From Succinimonas sp963628765 (GTDB lineage Bacteria > Pseudomonadota > Gammaproteobacteria > Enterobacterales > Succinivibrionaceae), in assembly GCA_963628765.1 (NCBI GenBank), contig CAVGFV010000201.1, positions 1 through 5,181 on the forward strand: a DNA stretch of 5,181 nt, in the 5' to 3' direction. Of the stretch, positions 1 through 5,181 are shown one piece after another. Position numbers and translations under genes: made by a program. Each line of letters opens with the position of its first letter. The first letter of the stretch is position 1. Below the pieces are notes generated by a model. The model saw only the letters and a program-made list of their open reading frames with translations. It was not told the origin of the DNA and ran no database searches.

Positions 1-26
1 AAAGTTTGTTAATAATAACAGACTTT
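1..26. terminator. Inverted repeat at the left edge, possible terminator between convergent genes
   Basis: Arms 1-11 (AAAGTTTGTTA) and 16-26 (TAACAGACTTT) pair over 11 positions around an ATAA loop. Read on the plus strand the only imperfection is a U-G wobble; on the minus strand the same position is a C-A mismatch. The stem starts with AAAG and ends in CTTTT, a form common in Firmicute terminators. It lies 35 bp past the stop of the EVE-like gene, so it could end the minus-strand operon. Its better fit on the plus strand suggests that a plus-strand gene ends just outside the window. There is no GC-rich core, so termination is an inference. Confidence 0.4.
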
Positions 27-61
27 TGGGTTTACACAGATCCTAGTTCTCTCTCATACTA

Positions 62-613
62 TTACAGAACAGAGCCAACCTTTTTATTGTTTTTTGACCT
101 TAATTTCATTAAAAGATCATCAAATTCATAATCCATAATCATTGTACATCCACGATTACCTTTAAGTTTCCTGTAAATGAGGCTCCAGCATAAATCGTAA
201 GGTCTATTTTTTCCTTCAAGAGAATCCAAGTACTCATGTTCCGTAACACCTTTAGCATAGACTTCATCTTTTTCAAGCAATACCCTAAATGATAATCCCT
301 TATTGGTATAACTAACAAGATAATTATCAGAATCATTTTCATCGAAAAAAGGCTTTGATTTAACCTTGAAAACTCCGAAAAACATTCCTGGTCTTCCATC
401 AGCTGATTGAAGATAAAAAATCACCTTGTCTCCGATTCGAATTCTTGAAATGTCAGCAATCATTCACACGAGCATCCGCTCACTTGTGGAATTATAATTT
501 ATGGAAGAAGTGCATAAAAAAGGGGACATTTTATCTTTTGCACCTGTACCGGCAAAGAGATACTCAAGGTGATACCTAATAGTGTTTTTATCCACAACAA
601 ATACATGTGTCAT
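62..613 (-). pseudogene. PUA/EVE-like domain protein, split by an in-frame TGA
   Basis: Reading from the ATG at 613 gives 49 codons (MTHVFVVDKNTIRYHLEYLF...SERMLV), a TGA at 466-464, then ATG and 133 more codons in the same frame to the TAA at 64-62. The intact product would be about 183 residues. The fold call rests on an EVE/PUA-like layout: an N-terminal HVFVVD strand, IRIGDKVIFYLQ right after the break, then FFGVFKVKSKPFFDE and a helical C-terminal part. EVE and related PUA-like domains are known to bind modified bases in DNA or RNA, and some are fused to HNH nucleases. The start at 613 is chosen because it overlaps the upstream nuclease stop as ATGA, with GGAG just ahead in the nuclease 3' end, so the two genes are probably translationally coupled. 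The TGA looks like a one-base change from CGA, GGA or AGA. Because ATG follows the stop directly, re-initiation could still yield the 133-aa part. The identity as an EVE-like protein is an inference from pattern. Confidence 0.72.
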
Positions 614-1227
614 TTCTTTTTCTCCTGTAGATGTCTTTTGAATTCTAACGGGTCATACCAATAGCATCCAACACAAGCATTTTCTTCATTATGATGGTAC
701 GGGCCTCCAGCATAATACGACATGGGATAACCTAATTTTTTCGCATCATACCTAACCCCTGAAGCTTTACATTCTTTGCAATACTGTCTTTTTGCATCGT
801 TTGCAGCCTTGCTCAAAGGCTGAAAATCAGATGATTTTTGATTTTCATTCTGCATAACTCTGTCTTCGTTTTTCATCCCATTTTTGTGGTCAACCTCAGG
901 ATTAGATGTTCCGAGGACTACACATCTCTGAGATTGTATTGTTCTCTTTATATTTGGATCTATATATGCTGTGTAGGTATTATCAAAGAAAAATCCAACT
1001 GTCCTAATTGCGTCAGTTCTATTTCCAGGGGTTATTGATTTGTCTCGTTCTACAATGTACTTTCTGCCAAAAGGGCCATCATCTCTTGACCAACCTGCTC
1101 CATTTAGTAATTGAAGTCCTTGGTACTCTCCGACAAATTCATCAACACTCACCCATCTTGTAACGCCGTTTTTATCCGGCTTAGCAAGTTGTTCCCAGAG
1201 CTCAATTTTTGTTAGTTTTTTTGCCAT
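610..1227 (-). CDS. HNH-family type II-like restriction endonuclease
   Basis: This 205-residue protein probably cuts DNA in the cytoplasm as part of a restriction system. The catalytic region is in the second half: EVDHKNG (D113, H114) supplies the HNH-type histidine, and FQPLSKAANDAKRQ (residues 135-148, N143) is the usual second half of the beta-beta-alpha-metal motif. Two cysteine pairs, C150/C153 (YCKEC) and C185/C188 (CVGC), should hold a structural zinc, followed by a YWYDP segment common in this enzyme group. The N-terminal 100 residues (LAKPDKNGVTRWVSVDEF...) likely carry recognition. From memory the layout resembles NlaIII-type small HNH enzymes, but the cleavage site cannot be read from sequence. 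The ATG at 1227 has GGAGG at 1241-1237, 9 nt upstream, and lies 15 nt after the controller gene stop. The stop overlaps the EVE-like start by ATGA. All visible motif residues are intact, so the enzyme may be active, yet no methyltransferase is in view. An alternative is a modification-dependent nuclease working with the EVE-like partner. Confidence 0.85.
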   Translation of the reverse strand: MAKKLTKIELWEQLAKPDKNGVTRWVSVDEFVGEYQGLQLLNGAGWSRDDGPFGRKYIVERDKSITPGNRTDAIRTVGFFFDNTYTAYIDPNIKRTIQSQRCVVLGTSNPEVDHKNGMKNEDRVMQNENQKSSDFQPLSKAANDAKRQYCKECKASGVRYDAKKLGYPMSYYAGGPYHHNEENACVGCYWYDPLEFKRHLQEKKK

Positions 1228-1242
1228 GTAGTAATTCCTCCG

Positions 1243-1464
1243 TCAATTATCATTTACACATTCTAAAAATAGTTTGTACGTTTCAATTCCAAGAGCATCT
1301 GCTATTTTTTGAATATTTTCCAATGAGATGCTTCTTTGAAATCGCTCAATATCACTTATGTACGTTCTGTGCAATCCACACATTTCTGCAAACTTTTCTT
1401 GTGAAATCCCAAGCTCATTCCGGTATTTTCTAAGATTCGTACCAAATACCTTTATAATATCCAT
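1243..1464 (-). CDS. XRE/HTH_3 controller (C) protein of a restriction system
   Basis: This 73-residue protein consists of little more than one Cro/CI-type helix-turn-helix domain. After FGTNLRKYRNELG comes SQEKFAEMCG (helix 2, about 21-29), LHRTYISDIERFQRSIS (recognition helix about 32-40) and ISLENIQKIADALGI. This length and wording match C proteins of type II restriction-modification systems, which bind as dimers to boxes at their own promoter. They activate themselves and the restriction gene after entry into a new host, which delays nuclease expression. The ATG at 1464 has GGAGGTG at 1480-1474, about 8-10 nt upstream. It is the first gene of the minus-strand cassette, directly ahead of the HNH nuclease, and the 15-bp direct repeats upstream are the likely operator. 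A general phage-type repressor is the alternative, but the position before a restriction gene favours the C-protein call. Confidence 0.88.
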   Translation of the reverse strand: MDIIKVFGTNLRKYRNELGISQEKFAEMCGLHRTYISDIERFQRSISLENIQKIADALGIETYKLFLECVNDN

Positions 1465-1486
1465 TCAACTAACACCTCCAAGTACA

Positions 1487-1515
1487 ATTATATTTTCCGA
1501 ATACAAAAAGTCTAC
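1487..1515 (-). promoter_or_regulatory. Promoter of the controller-nuclease operon
   Basis: On the minus strand a perfect TATAAT (1492-1487) is preceded after 17 nt by GTAGAC (1515-1510), a poor -35. A weak -35 that lies inside the direct repeats fits a promoter that needs activation by the C protein. The predicted start near 1480 leaves a leader of only about 16 nt, which begins at the GGAGG ribosome site. Confidence 0.6.
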
Positions 1516-1536
1516 ATACAAAAAGTCTACATACAA
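1501..1536. repeat. Tandem 15-bp direct repeats, candidate C-box operator
   Basis: The unit ATACAAAAAGTCTAC (plus strand) occurs exactly at 1501-1515 and 1516-1530, and its first six bases recur at 1531-1536. The last partial copy opens an inverted repeat ATACA-ATAG-TGTAT (1531-1544). On the minus strand each unit contains TAGACT, which recalls the GACT/AGTC half-sites of several known C-boxes. The first unit covers the -35 of the controller promoter and the second lies upstream of it. This suits a two-site operator with an activating distal and a repressing proximal position. Assignment to the C protein is by position; binding is not shown by sequence. Confidence 0.62.
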
Positions 1537-1569
1537 TAGTGTATATTTGTAATAGTTAGATGAACAGTA

Positions 1570-1609
1570 AAAGACCACACTAAAGGTATTGTCCTTTGAT
1601 GTGGTCTTT
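1570..1609. terminator. Strong hairpin upstream of the restriction cassette
   Basis: Arms 1570-1586 (AAAGACCACACTAAAGG) and 1593-1609 (CCTTTGATGTGGTCTTT) pair over 17 positions with one C-A mismatch and one T-G wobble, around a TATTGT loop. On the minus strand the stem ends in CTTTT; on the plus strand it is followed by AATTTGTT. It resembles a bidirectional terminator that would shield the cassette from read-through, or the first stem of a small RNA read on the plus strand. No gene ends next to it on either strand, which makes its role uncertain. Confidence 0.55.
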
Positions 1610-1620
1610 AATTTGTTGCT

Positions 1621-1697
1621 CCGCTTGAGGAGTGCCGGTCAAAAATTCTCTTGTTTCAGAAAATCCCTATCTTGCACTCCCTGAGGTGGCTTTTTTT
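1621..1697 (+). terminator. Long stem followed by seven Ts
   Basis: Bases 1621-1635 pair with 1674-1689. The core is GGAGTGC (1629-1635) against GCACTCC (1674-1680), extended outward through a bulge, one G-G mismatch and wobbles. One base after the stem comes TTTTTTT (1691-1697), so on the plus strand this has the form of a rho-independent terminator. The 38-nt loop is unusually large. No plus-strand coding gene lies upstream, so if it is functional it may end a short noncoding transcript that also includes the hairpin at 1570-1609. Confidence 0.45.
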
Positions 1698-1934
1698 GTT
1701 TTGGTTTAAAAAATTGATTGTGGGCTTTGCCAGAGTAAGAACCGAGGTCCATCTTACAAAATTTCGTTCACCTGGAATTCTAGGAAAAAAATTCAAACTA
1801 GTTTTAGCTCATTCTAGATTTGCTTATTTTATGGTGTTAAACGAATCTAGGTATTATCATAGTTTACTCACTATCTTAACCATCTATAAACACATCAGTA
1901 TTATGTTGGCTAGCTTGAAAATTTAGAATCTAAT
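1698..1934. other. Intergenic stretch with no recognisable content
   Basis: AT-rich DNA with scattered TCTAG words and no convincing gene, RNA or repeat on either strand. One open frame crosses it (TTG at 1651 to 1926), but it starts inside the hairpin loop above, runs through the T-tract, has no ribosome site and gives a protein without family features. The rest of the 1465-1994 gap holds the operator, two hairpins and a promoter listed separately. Confidence 0.5.
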
Positions 1935-1963
1935 TTAGATACTAATATTTAGTATGATATAAT
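1935..1963 (+). promoter_or_regulatory. Candidate promoter with a palindromic operator in its spacer
   Basis: TTAGAT (1935-1940) and a perfect TATAAT (1958-1963) are 17 nt apart. Within and around the spacer is a 17-nt palindrome with perfect 7-bp arms, ATACTAA-TAT-TTAGTAT (1939-1955). A symmetric site between -35 and -10 is a usual place for repressor binding. AGGTGA and an ATG follow at 1986-1997. Composition alone could yield such AT-rich symmetry, so this is moderate evidence. Confidence 0.4.
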
Positions 1964-1994
1964 TAGCATATTGATACAGAAATTAGGTGATTTT

Positions 1995-2090
1995 ATGGGG
2001 TTAAAATATTCGACTTGGAGTGCCGATGATTACACTGAAAGCGAATTAGTTGTTCTTGCGAATTTAGGATGGGGTCACCTCCTTTGTTGA
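1995..2090 (+). CDS. Short 31-codon ORF, unrecognised, possibly a truncated gene start
   Basis: An ATG with AGGTGA 5 nt upstream, behind the promoter at 1935-1963, opens a 31-codon frame (MGLKYSTWSADDYTESELVV...HLLC) that ends at TGA 2088-2090. I do not recognise the product. It overlaps the first codons that match the ATPase-nuclease remnant in another frame (from about 2068). The simplest reading is that a deletion joined the start of one gene to the middle of another. It could also be the true but diverged start of the remnant, or chance. Initiation signals look good; existence as a functional peptide is doubtful. Confidence 0.25.
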   Translation: MGLKYSTWSADDYTESELVVLANLGWGHLLC

Positions 2091-3449
2091 TTATCTTCAA
2101 TATTCAGTCATCGAAGAACTTAAGGAAAACAAGGACTACGCAGAACTATTAAAAAAGAACAATAATTTTTATTGAAAATAACCTTGCTTCCGTCTTGCAG
2201 GAAATATCCCGTAACACTAAAGAAAAGTTTATCCTTATTATGGGATGAGTGGGATTTAATTTGTAGAGATTATCGAGAAGACACTGAGCTACAGAAGAAT
2301 TTTATTGACTTTTTAAGAGGTCTCTTTAAAGGTAAAAAAGGTCAATCAAATTTTGCTCTTGCTTACCTCACTGGTATTCTGCCAATCAAAAAATACAACT
2401 CCCAATCAGCTTTAAATACCTTTGACGAATGCAACATGTTGAATCCTGAACCTTACGCAAAATATTTTGGGTTCACCGAAGACGAAGTCTCAGAAATTGT
2501 GAAAAATCCATCGTGTAAATTATCCCTACAGGATCTTCAAGACTGGTATAAAGGCTACAAGATTAGTGGCATTGATATTTACAATGCCTAATTCTGTGGT
2601 TTCCGCCATAAATGATGGCAAATGCAAAAACTATTGGAGCAAAACCTCATCGAATGAAGAAGTTGTACGCTTGATCAACATGAATTTTGATGGAATTAAA
2701 GACGACATTCTCCATTTAATTGAAGGGAGAACCATACGGTTCAGTTGTGCAACTTTTCAAAACGATATGGTGTCAATTGAAAAACAAGGATGACATTTTT
2801 TCGTTACTGGTCTGCCTTGGCTACCTCGGATGTGTGGATGATGGTGGCGATGATCGCTTTGCCTATGTTCCTAACAAGGAAATCAAATCAGTTCTTGCAT
2901 CTTTGATAAAGGCTCAACCATGGTTTAACTCAATGCCTATCATCGAGCGCTCAGAGCAACTCTTTAGAGCCATAACAGCTCTCGATGGTAATAAAACGGC
3001 AGAAATAATCAACAAAATCCATAATTCTCCAAATGTGTCATTGCTTACTTACAACCGCGAAGAATCAATGGTTTTTTGGCTTATCTCAGGTCTTATGTGG
3101 TGTACTGAGCGCAAATACGAATGTTTTCGAGAACTACAATCTGGGAAAGGAAGTGCAGATTTGATTTACGCTCCTAAAAGAAACATTAATCTCCCTATTC
3201 TACTAATAGTATTTAAATACGGACTCAGTGCAGAAGAAACCATGAGGCAAATTAAAGACAAAGAATATTTCAAGAGATACAGAGAAGGTGATTATCCAAA
3301 CGATATACTACTGATTGATATAAACTACAATCCAAAAACCAAGGAACATCAATGCTTGATTGAAAAACTCTGCTAAATCTACATCAAAGTCAACTCCTGA
3401 AAATAACGATTCAACAATAACAGAACTTGTTGACATTGTTCGCAGATAA
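2068..3449 (+). pseudogene. AAA-ATPase-like / PD-(D/E)XK nuclease-like gene, truncated and frameshifted
   Basis: Joined across frames, this matches the AAA-ATPase_like plus PDDEXK_9-type family (usually about 500-580 aa; function poorly known). The order is TSFVDYLQYSVIEELKEN, NNLASVLQEIS, the Walker B-like FILIMDEWD, LTGILPIKKY, WYKGYKISGIDIYN-NSVV, ATFQNDMVSI-KNKDDI, LLVCLGYL, and the nuclease end SGKGSADLIYAPKRN...ILLIDINYNPKTKEH. The N-terminal part with Walker A is absent. Single-base +1 insertions best explain the frame changes: an extra T in the T5 run 2166-2170, an extra G in GGG 2242-2244, a G at 2586 (restoring IYNPNSV), and a G at 2779 (restoring VSIKNKDD). A probable fifth at 3374 turns the TAA into KSTSKSTPENN...VDIVRR and moves the end from 3376 to 3449. 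The glutamate expected in the ExK motif is valine (codon 3209-3211, IVFK). No full product can be made. The outer ends, especially the last 73 bases, are less certain than the core. Confidence 0.85.
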
Positions 3450-3465
3450 AAGGTCGGTGTTTACC

Positions 3466-3621
3466 CATACCTGCGCATAATCAAAGATTGTGGCCTTTTC
3501 ATACCTGCGCATAATCAAAGATCGTGCCCCTTCCATACCTGCGCATAATCAAAGATTTTGACAATTCCATACCTGCGTATTATCAAAAATTGATATAATA
3601 TAACCACGCATAATCAAATAT
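3466..3621. repeat. Five direct repeats of 23 bp at 34-bp period
   Basis: Copies begin at 3466, 3500, 3534, 3568 and 3599. The first three are identical over 23 bp and contain the core TGCGCATAATCAAAGAT. The fourth (3568-3590) has three changes. The fifth (3599-3621) matches at about 18 of 23 positions. Spacers are 11, 11, 11 and 8 bp and unrelated in sequence. The array fills most of the gap between the broken ATPase gene and the intact one, and copies degrade towards the intact gene. The spacing is too short for CRISPR. It could be an iteron-like protein-binding array, an operator series or a drifting tandem duplication. The period of 34 is not a multiple of three, so it is not a coding repeat. 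Confidence 0.88.
3558..3599 (+). promoter_or_regulatory. Possible promoter inside the repeat array
   Basis: A perfect TTGACA (3558-3563) lies in the third spacer, and TATCAA (3581-3586) follows after 17 nt inside the fourth repeat. A perfect TATAAT (3594-3599) sits in the next spacer but has no good -35 at the right distance. Either -10 would give a leader of roughly 55-75 nt for the ATPase at 3663. Overlap with the repeats suggests that whatever binds them could control this gene. Confidence 0.4.
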
Positions 3622-3662
3622 TACAATTACATACAAAGGCTCTACAAACTAGGAGGCTAGGC

Positions 3663-5021
3663 ATGATTTTTAGAAGAAAAATTTATAATAAAATGCTTAA
3701 ATGGAAAAATGAATGCCAAGGAACAAAAGCTTTATTAGTGGAGGGAGCTAGACGTATTGGTAAATCAACAATAGTTGAGGAATTTGCTAAAAAAGAATAC
3801 GAGTCGTATATCCTCATTGACTTTGCACAAAAAGATAAAACCGTCGAAGGCTACTTCCTCCAATATTTAAATAAACTGGACGATTTTTTCATGCTCATCA
3901 GTACTTATTTCAGAGTTAACCTTATTCCAAGAAAATCGGTCTTAATCTTTGATGAAGTGCAAATGTTCCCACAGGCCAGAGCTGCAATCAAATACCTAGT
4001 AGCAGACGGAAGGTATGATTATCTTGAAACAGGGTCATTAATATCCATTAAAGAAAACATAAGAGATATAGTTATTCCTTCTGAAGAAAGAAGCATCACA
4101 ATGTACCCACTGGATTTTGAAGAATTTGCATGGGCACTAGGAGAGGAACAACTAATAAATTATATTAACAAATGTTTTGAAGAGCTCAAACCTTTAGAGA
4201 GTAGCATGCACAAAAAAGCAATGATGCTATTTAAGCAGTATATGCTAGTTGGCGGTATGCCAAAACCTCTCATTATATTCATTAAAAATGGCAAAAATTT
4301 TAGTTTAGCTGACGCTGAAAAACGTGATATTTTAAAGTTGTATCGAAACGATATAATGAAAATCAAATCTCAATATCGAAGTAAAGTATTAGCTATATTT
4401 GATCAAATACCAGGGTTATTATCGCAACATGAAAAACGTATTTGTTTCACTAATATTCAAGAAGGTACTTATGCAGAACAATATTGTGACACTTTCTTTT
4501 GGCTTTCAGACTCAATGATCTCAAACGAATGTTTTCTTTGCAATGATCCCAATGTTGGGCTTTCAATAAACGAAGAACGCTCGTATGTTAAATGCTATTT
4601 TGGTGATACTGGTCTTTTATTAAGCCATGCATTTGATGAGAATGAGTTGCTTGAAGGCGAAGTATATTCACAAATATTAAATGATAAACTTTCGATTAAC
4701 GAAGGCATGCTTTACGAGAATGTTATAGCACAAATGCTTGTAGCAAACGGACACAAACTATATTTTTATACACATTATTCACAAGAAAAACATCGCAACG
4801 ATATTGAAGTAGATTTTATTATTTCCAACAACAGTAAATTAAAATATCAGATGTACCCTATTGAAGTTAAATCGGGGAAAAAATACACTACAGTGTCCTT
4901 AGAAAGATTTATAGAAAAATTTAAATCAAGGATAGGTGCCAGCTACATTATTCACCCTAAAAACCTAATCATAAAAGACAATATAATTTGTATACCAGCA
5001 TATATGGCGTACTGCTTATAG
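3663..5021 (+). CDS. AAA_14/DUF4143-type ATPase with C-terminal PD-(D/E)XK-like domain
   Basis: This 452-residue cytoplasmic P-loop ATPase is within the usual length range of its family. An N-terminal AAA_14 domain shows Walker A as GARRIGKST (28-36), Walker B as VLIFDEVQ (93-100) and a sensor-like LETGS (121-125). The DUF4143 part follows, with VGGMP (196-200), YFGDTGLL (312-319) and GMLYENVIAQ (348-357). Near the C-terminus, EVDF (382-385, D384) and IEVKSGK (E401, K403) form the D...ExK pattern of the PD-(D/E)XK nuclease fold. No signal peptide or membrane segment is seen. The biological role of these proteins is largely unknown; they are often expanded in anaerobic bacteria, and DNA binding or cleavage is only implied. 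The ATG is fixed by AGGAGG at 3651-3656, 6 nt upstream. The gene stands alone on the plus strand behind the 34-bp repeat array. It is a different family from the broken ATPase-nuclease to its left, so it is not a second copy of it. Confidence 0.9.
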   Translation: MIFRRKIYNKMLKWKNECQGTKALLVEGARRIGKSTIVEEFAKKEYESYILIDFAQKDKTVEGYFLQYLNKLDDFFMLISTYFRVNLIPRKSVLIFDEVQMFPQARAAIKYLVADGRYDYLETGSLISIKENIRDIVIPSEERSITMYPLDFEEFAWALGEEQLINYINKCFEELKPLESSMHKKAMMLFKQYMLVGGMPKPLIIFIKNGKNFSLADAEKRDILKLYRNDIMKIKSQYRSKVLAIFDQIPGLLSQHEKRICFTNIQEGTYAEQYCDTFFWLSDSMISNECFLCNDPNVGLSINEERSYVKCYFGDTGLLLSHAFDENELLEGEVYSQILNDKLSINEGMLYENVIAQMLVANGHKLYFYTHYSQEKHRNDIEVDFIISNNSKLKYQMYPIEVKSGKKYTTVSLERFIEKFKSRIGASYIIHPKNLIIKDNIICIPAYMAYCL

Positions 5022-5072
5022 CTAATCAAGTGTTTAACGCAAAGTATATTTCTAGTACATAAATTTTCTGAG

Positions 5073-5098
5073 CCACTATTTTCAGATTTTAATAGTGG
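5073..5098. terminator. Inverted repeat after the ATPase gene, weak terminator candidate
   Basis: CCACTATT (5073-5080) and AATAGTGG (5091-5098) form a perfect 8-bp stem with a 10-nt loop, 52 bp after the ATPase stop. No T-run follows on either strand, so termination would be inefficient or need factors. The remaining bases to 5181 show no gene. Confidence 0.35.
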
Positions 5099-5181
5099 TC
5101 ATAAAATTTAGGTTATAACATAAAGGTGGATATTCTACTAATTCTCTATCGTTTTTGTTTTGGTTCCTTAATCAGTTTTGA

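Noticed and set aside
139..399. 86-codon minus-strand ORF inside the EVE-like gene
   Set aside because: A shadow in another frame of a gene whose own frame shows clear PUA/EVE-like structure.
464..466. UGA recoded as a sense codon
   Set aside because: TGA ends the controller and nuclease genes, and tryptophan is written TGG throughout the intact genes, so the standard reading of TGA as stop is preferred.
838..1433. Plus-strand ORFs at 838-1038 and 1209-1433
   Set aside because: They lie antisense to the well-supported nuclease and controller genes, and their products have no family features.
1651..1926. 91-codon plus-strand ORF
   Set aside because: Non-ATG start inside a hairpin loop, a T-tract within the frame, no ribosome site and no recognisable protein features.
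3471..3616. dif/Xer recombination sites
   Set aside because: The unit contains TGCGCATAAT, like the XerC arm of the E. coli dif site. The required central region and TTATG-type XerD arm are missing in every copy, and no recombinase is in view.
3466..3621. CRISPR array
   Set aside because: Repeat-like units are 23 bp but spacers are only 8-11 bp, too short for CRISPR spacers. Two of five units are degenerate, and no cas gene is present.
4160..4366. 68-codon minus-strand ORF
   Set aside because: It is antisense to the intact ATPase and has low-complexity hydrophobic content typical of a reverse reading.
5099..5181. Minus-strand coding end of a further gene
   Set aside because: Each minus-strand frame has a stop within a few to about 30 codons, and no start with a ribosome site is visible.

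Overview
The window is AT-rich with strong GGAGG-type ribosome sites, compact leaders and short intergenic gaps. It looks like chromosomal accessory DNA of a low-GC Firmicute, perhaps a gut Clostridia-type organism. That placement is inferred from base composition and from the ATPase-nuclease families present; no marker gene is in view. It is a defence or accessory region with two unrelated blocks and several broken genes.

Left block (minus strand, 1464 down to 62): a compact three-gene cassette. It is read as a controller-type XRE/HTH regulator (1243-1464), then a small HNH (beta-beta-alpha-metal) restriction endonuclease with a four-cysteine zinc site (610-1227), then a PUA/EVE-like protein (62-613) whose start overlaps the nuclease stop by an ATGA. 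The EVE-like gene has an in-frame TGA at codon 50, followed directly by an ATG, so only a 133-residue part is open as an uninterrupted frame. The promoter of the cassette lies over two perfect 15-bp direct repeats, as expected for an autoregulating C protein. No DNA methyltransferase gene is in the window. It may lie just to the left, convergent on the hairpin at 1-26, or the cassette may not need one.

Middle (1465-1994): the regulatory region, a strong hairpin at 1570-1609, and a second long stem followed by seven Ts at 1621-1697. About 240 bp with no recognisable content follow. A plausible promoter with a 17-nt palindrome in its spacer then leads into a 31-codon ORF of unknown identity.

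Right block (plus strand): a decayed AAA-ATPase-like/PD-(D/E)XK gene (about 2068-3449) lacks its Walker A half and is interrupted by four clear, and probably five, single-base +1 frameshifts. It also seems to have lost the glutamate of its nuclease ExK motif. A 156-bp array of five direct repeats (mostly 34-bp period) follows. Next is an intact 452-aa ATPase of the AAA_14/DUF4143 type (3663-5021), with Walker A, Walker B and a complete C-terminal nuclease-like motif. A weak hairpin lies downstream.

The points most worth following are the C-regulated HNH plus EVE-like pair, the uniform +1 frameshift pattern in the middle gene, and the 34-bp repeat array in front of the intact ATPase.
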